A DNA stretch of 12,266 nt, from contig JAOPUQ010000230.1 in the NCBI GenBank assembly GCA_025963425.1, positions 1-12,266 of the forward strand, written 5' to 3'. Origin of the DNA: Modestobacter sp. (GTDB lineage Bacteria; Actinomycetota; Actinomycetes; Mycobacteriales; Geodermatophilaceae). A program made the translations under genes and the position numbers. Below are positions 6,016-11,257 of this stretch, piece after piece (the first letter of the stretch is position 1; every line of letters starts with the position of its first letter). A model generated the notes under the pieces. It did not search any database, was not told where the DNA came from, and saw only the letters and a list, made by a program, of their open reading frames with translations.

Positions 6016-7041
6016 GTGCGAGCGCTGGTGTTCGAGGAGTTCGGCGGCCCCCTGACCGTCCAGGAGGTGCCCGAGCCGTCCCCCGCGCCGGACGGCGTCG
6101 TCGTCGCCGTGGGAGCCAGCGGGATCTGCCGCAGCGACTGGCACGCCTGGTCCGGCCACGACCCCGACGTCGTCCTGCCGCACGTGCCCGGCCACGAGCT
6201 GGCCGGCACCGTGGCCGCGGTCGGCGCGCGGGTGCGGAACTGGTCGGTGGGCGATCGGGTGACGGTGCCGTTCGTCTGCGCGTGCGGGCGCTGCGCGCCC
6301 TGCCGGGACGGTGCGGGGCAGGTGTGCCTGCACCAGACCCAGCCCGGATTCACCCACTGGGGCTCGCTGGCCGAGTTCGTCGCCCTCGACGCCGCCGACG
6401 TCAACCTGGTGGCCCTGCCCGAGGGCATGCCGTTCGCCACCGCGGCCAGCCTCGGCTGCCGGTACGCCACCGCCTTCCGCGCCGTCACCGGGGTCGGGCA
6501 GGTGCGGCCCGGGGAGTGGGTGGCCGTGCACGGCTGCGGCGGCGTGGGCCTGTCCGCCATCCAGGTCGCGGTGGCCGCGGGCGCCCGGGTGGTCGCCGTC
6601 GACGTCTCGCCCGGCGCGCTGGAGCTTGCCCGTCGGATGGGCGCGGAGTCCGTCGTCGACGGGACGGCGGACGTGCCGGCCGCGGTCGCCGTGCTGACCG
6701 GCGGCGGCGCGCACGTCTCGCTGGACGCGCTCGGCGCGGCCGTGACGTGCGAGAACTCCATCCGCAGCCTGCGGCCGCGGGGCCGGCACGTGCAGGTCGG
6801 CCTGCTGCCCCCGGCGCAGGGCCGGGCCGCCGTGCCGATGGAGCTGGTGATCGGCCGCGAGCTGGCGGTGCTCGGCAGCCACGGCATGGCGGCGGCCGAC
6901 TACCCGGCGCTGCTCTCCCTCATCGCCGCCGGCCGGCTGCACCCGGAGCGGCTGGTCACCCGCGAGCTCGGCCTGGCCGACGCAGGGCCGGCCTTGGTCG
7001 CCGTCGGCCGGGAGCCGGGCATCGCCGTCGTCACCTCCTGA
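6016..7041 (+). CDS. Zinc-dependent medium-chain alcohol dehydrogenase
   Basis: An MDR-superfamily oxidoreductase, 341 residues, oxidising an alcohol or reducing an aldehyde with NAD(P). The GroES-like part contains GICRSDWHAW with catalytic-zinc Cys38, GHELAG with His60-Glu61, and a complete structural zinc set, Cys90, Cys93, Cys96 and Cys104. Cys148 in SLGCRYATAF is the likely third catalytic ligand. The Rossmann part carries GCGGVG (173-178) and then VVAVDVS, where Asp196 ends beta-2 and suggests NAD preference. GTG at 6016 is chosen because the product then begins VRALVFEEFGGP, the normal family N-terminus, with GGCAGG upstream; the ATG at 5977 would overlap the divergent LysE gene. It ends in a hairpin shared with the convergent Pro/Thr-rich gene. 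The substrate is unknown. Confidence 0.93.
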   Translation: MRALVFEEFGGPLTVQEVPEPSPAPDGVVVAVGASGICRSDWHAWSGHDPDVVLPHVPGHELAGTVAAVGARVRNWSVGDRVTVPFVCACGRCAPCRDGAGQVCLHQTQPGFTHWGSLAEFVALDAADVNLVALPEGMPFATAASLGCRYATAFRAVTGVGQVRPGEWVAVHGCGGVGLSAIQVAVAAGARVVAVDVSPGALELARRMGAESVVDGTADVPAAVAVLTGGGAHVSLDALGAAVTCENSIRSLRPRGRHVQVGLLPPAQGRAAVPMELVIGRELAVLGSHGMAAADYPALLSLIAAGRLHPERLVTRELGLADAGPALVAVGREPGIAVVTS

Positions 7042-7060
7042 CCCGACCGGGTCAGGAGGT
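7033..7060. terminator. 12-bp perfect hairpin shared by convergent genes
   Basis: ACCTCCTGACCC (7033-7044) and GGGTCAGGAGGT (7049-7060) form a perfect 12-bp stem with loop GACC. The left arm contains the alcohol dehydrogenase stop (7039-7041) and the right arm contains the stop of the convergent Pro/Thr-rich gene (7052-7054). Both proteins therefore end in Thr-Ser. The position is ideal for a bidirectional terminator. There is no T run on either strand, which is common in high-GC actinobacteria. Confidence 0.72.
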
Positions 7061-7621
7061 CGGGGCCACCGACTCCGGGGCGACCGACCCCGGGGCCACC
7101 GACCCCGGGGCCACCGAGGTGGTCGGCGCCGGGGTCGTGGTCGCCGGTGCCCGGGAGGTCGTGGCCGGGGGGGTCGTCGACGGCCGGGTCGTCTCCTGCG
7201 GCGCGTTGGTCGTGCGCGGCGGCGTCGTCCCGGTCTGCTGCCCCGAGGTGGTGGGCGGCGCCTGGGTGGTCGGGGTCGACGAGCTCGGGGCAGCCGGCGT
7301 CTCGCTGGTGGTGGCCGGCGGGGTCGTCGACGGGGCCGCCGGTGCGGTGGAGATCTGCGAGCTGCGCACCCGGACCGAGTCGCCGTTGGGCAGTTGCACC
7401 GTCGTGTAGCTGTCCTGCGGAAGGGTGGCATTGAGCCCGAACAGCAGCACGAACAGGGCACCGATCACCACGGTGGAGGTGCGGGCCCGGCCGATCCGGG
7501 CGGGCACCCGGTGCTCCCAGAGCCGGGTGCGGCGGGTGGCCGGCGCCGTCGTCACCGCTGGCTGCTCAGCGGTCTGCCGCTGGACGGTCGTGGGCTGGTC
7601 GTCGGGGGGCGGTGTGCTCAT
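7052..7621 (-). CDS. Membrane-anchored Pro/Thr/Ser-rich protein of unknown function
   Basis: A 189-residue protein I do not recognise by family. It has a short polar N-terminus, a basic stretch at about 30-47, one hydrophobic segment at about 49-65 (STVVIGALFVLLFGLNA), a small possibly ordered piece at 66-90 (YTTVQLPNGDSVRVR inside), and then about 100 residues of Pro/Thr/Ser/Ala-rich sequence ending in near-repeats of SVAPG. The positive-inside rule puts the N-terminus in the cytoplasm and the low-complexity tail outside, a layout typical of wall-spanning or glycosylated tails. Its ATG overlaps the mscS stop (ATGA), so it is translationally coupled to the channel gene and may serve the same envelope stress role; that is inference. 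The tail is encoded by tandem DNA repeats, so its length may vary between strains. Confidence 0.72.
   Translation of the reverse strand: MSTPPPDDQPTTVQRQTAEQPAVTTAPATRRTRLWEHRVPARIGRARTSTVVIGALFVLLFGLNATLPQDSYTTVQLPNGDSVRVRSSQISTAPAAPSTTPPATTSETPAAPSSSTPTTQAPPTTSGQQTGTTPPRTTNAPQETTRPSTTPPATTSRAPATTTPAPTTSVAPGSVAPGSVAPESVAPTS
7062..7121. repeat. Four tandem 15-bp units
   Basis: Near-identical 15-base units start at 7062, 7077, 7092 and 7107. The reference unit is GGGGCCACCGACCCC; the others differ at one to three positions. On the minus strand they encode repeats of Ser-Val-Ala-Pro-Gly at the C-terminus of the Pro/Thr-rich membrane protein. The period is a multiple of three, so copy number changes would keep the frame. 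Confidence 0.85.
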
Positions 7622-8544
7622 GCCGCGTTTCCGCTCCGCACGCGATCCTCGGCCAGTGCCTCGTCCTGGACATCACTCACACCCGACGCGGGCGCCCGCA
7701 GTGACACGCCTTCGTGGGACAGCGCCAGCGCCACCCGGGCCCGCAGGTCACGGCCGACCTCGAACTGCTTGCCCGGCAGCGTGCGGGCCACGATCCGCAG
7801 GTTGACCTCGTCCAGCGCCAGGCTCTCCACGCCCATGACGCTGGGTGTGTCGAGCAGCAGTCGGTGCAGCCGCTCGTCGGCGAAGGCCTGCTTGCCGACC
7901 TCGCGGAGCACCGCCTGCACCCGGTTGACGTCGGTGGTCGCCGGCACCGGGACGTCGACCACCGCGCGCGCCCAGTCGCGGGAGAGATTGATCACCTTGA
8001 CGATCTGGCCGTTCGGGACGATCACCACCTCGCCGTTCACCGAGCGCAGCCGGGTGATCCGGAGGTTGACGTCCTCCACGGTGCCGTCGGCAGGGTCGCC
8101 GCCACCGACGACCTGGATGGAGACGACGTCCCCGAAGCCGTACTGCCGCTCGGTGATGAGGAAGAAGCCGGCCAGCACGTCACCGACGATCCGCTGCGCA
8201 CCGAAGCCCAGGCCGACGCCGAGGACCGTCGCCGGCGCGACCAGTCCGGTGACCGGGACGCCGAGCCGCTCGAGCACGAAGAAGATCGTCACCGACCAGA
8301 TGAGCACGATCGCCGCCCAGGTCAGCACCTGGGTCAGCGAGTGCCGGTGTTTGGCCGCCTCGGAGCGGACGAGCGCGTCCGACCCCGTGGAGTTCGCATC
8401 GATCCGGTCGGTGATCTTGCCGCCCGCCCAGCTCACCAGCCGGGCCAGCAGGACGGCGCCGAGGATGATCAGCAGTGCCTCGAGGCCGGGGCCACGCAGC
8501 CAGGTCAGGAACGGGTCGATCGGGCTATCCGCGAGGGCATCCAT
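7618..8544 (-). CDS. MscS-family mechanosensitive ion channel
   Basis: A 308-residue small-conductance mechanosensitive channel that opens under membrane tension and lets solutes escape during hypo-osmotic shock. Three membrane segments are visible near 21-40, 72-92 and 100-130. The third is the Gly/Ala-rich pore helix with VLGVGLGFGAQ (107-117), followed by the family signature GDVLAGFFLITERQYGFGDVV. The beta domain contains VEDVNLRITRLRSVNGEVVIVPNGQ (in two parts, VEDVNLRITRLR then SVNGEVVIVPNGQ), and a C-terminal alpha/beta domain follows. Length is near that of E. coli MscS (286), so no extra domains. ATG at 8544 has only a weak GGGCGG ahead. It is first in a two-gene unit with the Pro/Thr-rich protein and divergent from the BCCT transporter, which fits an osmotic adaptation locus. 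Confidence 0.93.
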   Translation of the reverse strand: MDALADSPIDPFLTWLRGPGLEALLIILGAVLLARLVSWAGGKITDRIDANSTGSDALVRSEAAKHRHSLTQVLTWAAIVLIWSVTIFFVLERLGVPVTGLVAPATVLGVGLGFGAQRIVGDVLAGFFLITERQYGFGDVVSIQVVGGGDPADGTVEDVNLRITRLRSVNGEVVIVPNGQIVKVINLSRDWARAVVDVPVPATTDVNRVQAVLREVGKQAFADERLHRLLLDTPSVMGVESLALDEVNLRIVARTLPGKQFEVGRDLRARVALALSHEGVSLRAPASGVSDVQDEALAEDRVRSGNAA

Positions 8545-8769
8545 CGCCGCCCATTGTGGCGTGCCGGGGCCCCGGGAGGGAGCCCGGGGGCCCTGCCGTC
8601 ACGGTGCGCCCCGGTCCCGATCGGGATGATCTTGAGTTGCGAGGACCGTCATCTGCGCGGACGGTGGGGAGAGATCCGGTCCGCCTCCCAGCCACGAGGA
8701 CGGCGGCCGAGTGCCCTACCCCCAGAACCGAAGGGAGAGGCTCCGGGACCCCCGGAGCCGCATCCAGCT
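8545..8769. promoter_or_regulatory. Divergent mscS-BCCT control region
   Basis: No protein gene is seen in these 225 bases. They hold a strong imperfect stem (GGGCCCCGGG at 8567-8576 against 8583-8593, one bulge) in the presumed mscS leader, and a perfect 12-base palindrome TCCCGATCGGGA at 8615-8626 roughly midway between the two starts. A third element, GGCTCCGGG (8739-8747) pairing with CCCGGAGCC (8751-8759), is a 9-bp stem with a 3-base loop whose right arm includes GGAG, the only SD-like sequence just upstream of the BCCT GTG. I could not identify a -10/-35 pair with confidence. Confidence 0.45.
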
Positions 8770-10581
8770 GTGTCGAGCACACGCACCACCCCTCCTGGCC
8801 GTGGCCACCGCGAGCCGATCGTCAAGCGCCTCCACCCGATCCACAGCCGCCATCCCGCGCTCGCGCAGCCCCCGAAGGGTGAGGCCGAGGGGGCCGGGCA
8901 GCTGGACACCGTCGTCTTCGGGGTCGCGGCCGTCCTGGCCCTGGCCTTCGTCGCCTGGGGCTTCCTGTCCCCGACCGGCCTCGGCTCGGCCAGCGGGAGC
9001 GCACTGACCTGGATCGAGCAGGACCTGGGCTGGCTGTTCGTCCTGCTGGCCTCGGGGTTCGTCGTCTTCGTGCTCTGGCTGGCGGCCAGCCGCTACGGCC
9101 GGATTCCGCTGGGCCGCGACGGTGAACGACCGGAGTTCCGCAGCATCTCCTGGGTCGCCATGATGTTCAGCGCCGGGATGGGCATCGGGCTGATGTTCTA
9201 CGGCGTCAGCGAGCCGCTCTCGCACTACGTCTCCCCGCCGCCGGGCACGGTGGAGGGCGGGACGCCGGAGGCAGTGCGGACGGCGATGGCCACCACGCTG
9301 TTCCACTGGACGCTGCACCCGTGGGCGATCTACTGCGTGGTCGGCCTGGCCGTCGCCTACGGCACCTTCCGCCGTGGTCGCCGGCAGCTGATCAGCGCCA
9401 CCTTCGCCCCGCTGTTCGGGCGGCGCCGCACCGAGGGCCCGGCGGGCAAGCTCATCGATATCCTTGCGATCTTCGCCACCCTGTTCGGGTCCGCGGCCTC
9501 CCTCGGCCTCGGCGCGCTGCAGATCGGCAGCGGCATGGAGATCCTCGGCTGGGCCGGGGACGTCGGCAACGGCGTGCTGGTGGCCGTCATCGCCGTGCTG
9601 ACCGCGGCCTTCGTCGCCTCGGCGGTGTCCGGGGTGTCCCGGGGCATCCAGTGGCTGTCCAACACGAACATGGTGCTGGCCGTCGTCCTGGCGCTGTTCG
9701 TCTTCGTCGCGGGGCCGACCGTGTTCATCCTCAACCTGCTCCCCGAGGCCATCGGTGGGTACTTCTCCGACCTCGGGGAGATGGCCGGCCGCACCGAGGC
9801 CTCCGGCGGCGACGCCATGGCCGTCTGGATGCGCGGCTGGACGGTCTTCTACTGGGCCTGGTGGATCAGCTGGACGCCGTTCGTCGGGGTGTTCATCGCC
9901 CGGATCAGCCGGGGGCGCACCATCCGGCAGTTCGTCACCGGTGTCCTGCTGGTGCCCAGTGCGGTCAGCCTGGTCTGGTTCGCCGTCTTCGGCGGGGCGG
10001 GCATCGCCGCCCAGCGCGACGGCGCGGACGTCGCCGGGCAGTCGACCTCGGAGGGGCAGTTGTTCGGCGTGCTGTCCCGGTACCCGCTGGCGACCGTGAT
10101 GACGGTGCTCGTCATGGTGCTGGTGGCGATCTTCTTCGTCTCCGGTGCCGACGCGGCCTCGATCGTGATGGGCTCGCTGTCCGAGCGCGGCACGTTGCAG
10201 CCCAGCCGGATGACCGTCGTCTTCTGGGGCGTCGTGATGGGCGCCGTGGCGGCGGTGATGCTGCTGGTCGGCGGGGACGACGCGCTGACCGGGCTGCAGA
10301 ACCTGACGATCATCGCGGCACTGCCGTTCGCCCTGGTCATGGTGGGGATGGCGGTCGCGCTGGCCAAGGACCTCCGCTCGGACCCGTTGATGCTGCGCAG
10401 CGCGTTCGCCACCGACGCCGTGGAGCAGGCCGTGGTCGAGGGCATCGCCCGGCACGGCGAGGACTTCGCGCTGATGGTGGAGCCCACGTCCACTGGGCCG
10501 GCGGTCGAGCCCGACACGGTGGCCGCCCTGCCGGTGGAGGACGCGGTGCCGGCCGGCCGGCCGCAGGAGCCGCGCCACTGA
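8770..10581 (+). CDS. BCCT family osmolyte (betaine/carnitine/choline) transporter
   Basis: A 603-residue secondary transporter for quaternary ammonium compounds such as glycine betaine. About twelve hydrophobic helices run from residue 45 to 533. Diagnostic motifs are FSAGMGIGLMFYGVSEPL (133-150), holding the GMGIG turn of helix 3, and WTVFYWAWWISWTPFVG (357-373), where Trp364, Trp365 and Trp368 line up with the betaine-binding Trp box of BetP. The N-tail is basic, with many Arg, Lys and His. The C-terminal ~70 residues are cytoplasmic and Pro/Val/Glu-rich and lack the obvious basic osmosensing tail of BetP. GTG at 8770 is the most reasonable start although GGAG lies 12 bases away. Divergent to mscS, it gives solute uptake opposite a release channel. 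Na+ coupling is likely but not shown. Confidence 0.93.
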   Translation: MSSTRTTPPGRGHREPIVKRLHPIHSRHPALAQPPKGEAEGAGQLDTVVFGVAAVLALAFVAWGFLSPTGLGSASGSALTWIEQDLGWLFVLLASGFVVFVLWLAASRYGRIPLGRDGERPEFRSISWVAMMFSAGMGIGLMFYGVSEPLSHYVSPPPGTVEGGTPEAVRTAMATTLFHWTLHPWAIYCVVGLAVAYGTFRRGRRQLISATFAPLFGRRRTEGPAGKLIDILAIFATLFGSAASLGLGALQIGSGMEILGWAGDVGNGVLVAVIAVLTAAFVASAVSGVSRGIQWLSNTNMVLAVVLALFVFVAGPTVFILNLLPEAIGGYFSDLGEMAGRTEASGGDAMAVWMRGWTVFYWAWWISWTPFVGVFIARISRGRTIRQFVTGVLLVPSAVSLVWFAVFGGAGIAAQRDGADVAGQSTSEGQLFGVLSRYPLATVMTVLVMVLVAIFFVSGADAASIVMGSLSERGTLQPSRMTVVFWGVVMGAVAAVMLLVGGDDALTGLQNLTIIAALPFALVMVGMAVALAKDLRSDPLMLRSAFATDAVEQAVVEGIARHGEDFALMVEPTSTGPAVEPDTVAALPVEDAVPAGRPQEPRH

Positions 10582-10604
10582 CCCGCGCCGCACCGCACCA
10601 CCGG

Positions 10605-10646
10605 GATCGGGGAACGGGGCTCTGCCGGGAGCCCCGTTCCCCGATC
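10605..10646. terminator. 18-bp perfect hairpin terminator after the BCCT gene
   Basis: GATCGGGGAACGGGGCTC (10605-10622) pairs perfectly with its complement at 10629-10646 around a 6-base TGCCGG loop, 23 bases after the BCCT stop. It is very stable and well placed for intrinsic termination, though no T run follows. Perfect symmetry means it could act from either side. Confidence 0.85.
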
Positions 10647-10693
10647 TCGATGGCGTCCGTGAACCCGGATCGGGCGATCGGACATGAGAGGGT

Positions 10694-10892
10694 GTGACGA
10701 CCTCACGGCCGCTCTGCCCACCACCGACAGGCTGCCCTCGCTGCCCTCGGGCCCGCCGACCGCGACGTCGTGCTGCTGTTCGCCTGGGGCCAGCACTCCT
10801 ACGAGGAGATCGCCACCGTGCTGGAGGTCCCCGTGGGCACCGTGCGCTCCCGGCTCAACCGCGCCCGCGGACAGACCCGCTGCGGGAGGTGA
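10694..10892 (+). pseudogene. Remnant of an ECF sigma factor (region 4 only)
   Basis: From about 10725 to the TGA at 10890-10892 one frame reads RQAALAALGPADRDVVLLF, then AWGQHSYEEIATVLEVPVGT and VRSRLNRARGQTRCGR. This is a clear sigma-70 region 4 helix-turn-helix of the ECF type, which contacts the -35 element. The frame is closed by a TGA at 10695-10697 and has no good start, and region 2 is missing. A plausible original start survives out of frame: GTG ACG ACC at 10694, preceded by GAGAGGG. The simplest reading is an internal, frame-breaking deletion that joined the first few codons to region 4. An internal GTG at 10770 could make about 40 residues, too short for a sigma factor. The remnant is certain; the deletion route is inference. 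Confidence 0.75.
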
Positions 10893-11056
10893 CCGTGCAC
10901 GCCCAGCCGGCCCAGCTGGTCCCCGCCGGGTACGGCTGGTACCTGCAGGCGCGCTTCCCCGACGGCACGGTGTTCGCGCTGCAGGCGCCGGAGGCGTTCA
11001 CCGCCGCGGACGTGCTCGCGGTCGCCGAGCAGGTCACCTACACCCCGGCCGGCTGA
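10889..11056 (+). CDS. Small ORF overlapping the sigma remnant stop
   Basis: 55 codons, starting GTG at 10889 (overlapping the TGA at 10890-10892) or GTG at 10895, which has GGGAGG five bases upstream. The product reads HAQPAQLVPAGYGWYLQARF and then PDGTVFALQAPEAFTAADVLAVAEQVTYTPAG, a soluble sequence with good codon bias and no membrane segment. I do not recognise the family. The GTGA junction with the sigma reading frame and the ending ADVLAVAEQV resemble the C-terminal end of proteins that sit behind ECF sigma genes (anti-sigma-like or CU044_5270-type), so it may be the C-terminal remnant of such a partner, shortened by the same decay. It may instead be an intact small protein. Confidence 0.5.
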   Translation: MTVHAQPAQLVPAGYGWYLQARFPDGTVFALQAPEAFTAADVLAVAEQVTYTPAG

Positions 11057-11257
11057 CCTGTCGATCAGCACGGCCCGGTGGCTGTCTCGCGCGAGGTGAG
11101 GCAGCGCCGGTCCGTGGTGATCGTGGGACGGGCGGGGCCAGAGGGGGTGATGTCGGCGCGCGTGGGCCCGACTCGGGTGCCCGGCTTCACATCGGGCACG
11201 TGGGACCGATTCCACCTGCGAGAACCTCCGGTTCTCATCTACCCGAGGAGCTCGACC
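11057..11257 (+). promoter_or_regulatory. Leader of the chemotaxis receptor gene with inverted repeats
   Basis: No gene is seen here. Three inverted repeats stand out: CCCGACTCGGG at 11167-11177, GTGCCCG/CGGGCAC at 11177-11199 with a 9-base loop, and GAGAACCTCCGGTTCTC at 11220-11236. A possible SD, GAGGAG, lies at 11245-11250, eight bases before the ATG. A FliA-like promoter candidate at 11186-11212 is given separately. Confidence 0.45.
11186..11212 (+). promoter_or_regulatory. Candidate FliA (sigma-28)-like promoter
   Basis: TTCA (11186-11189), a 15-base spacer and ACCGATTC (11205-11212) match the arrangement TAAA-N15-GCCGATAA of flagellar sigma promoters. The spacing is exact and the CCGAT core is kept, but the -35 half is weak. 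It stands 45 bases before the ATG of a chemotaxis receptor, a standard FliA target. Part of it overlaps the GTGCCCG/CGGGCAC inverted repeat. Confidence 0.33.

Noticed and set aside
4647..6887. Very long minus-strand frame through the PatB-like and alcohol dehydrogenase genes
   Set aside because: It runs antisense or out of frame to three well-supported genes, and the codon bias favours those genes.
7714..8769. In-frame upstream extension of the BCCT gene by about 350 codons
   Set aside because: The extension runs antisense through mscS and reads as charged low complexity. The family normally begins shortly before the first membrane helix, consistent with GTG 8770.
8640..8769. Possible ydaO-type (c-di-AMP) or glycine riboswitch before the BCCT gene
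   Set aside because: GGGGAGAG and CCGAAGG fragments are suggestive, but the conserved core segments and helix order of either class could not be assembled. Only a simple stem is supported.
11100..11257. c-di-GMP riboswitch in the chemoreceptor leader
   Set aside because: The inverted repeats do not carry the conserved GEMM core sequences or the two-helix arrangement.
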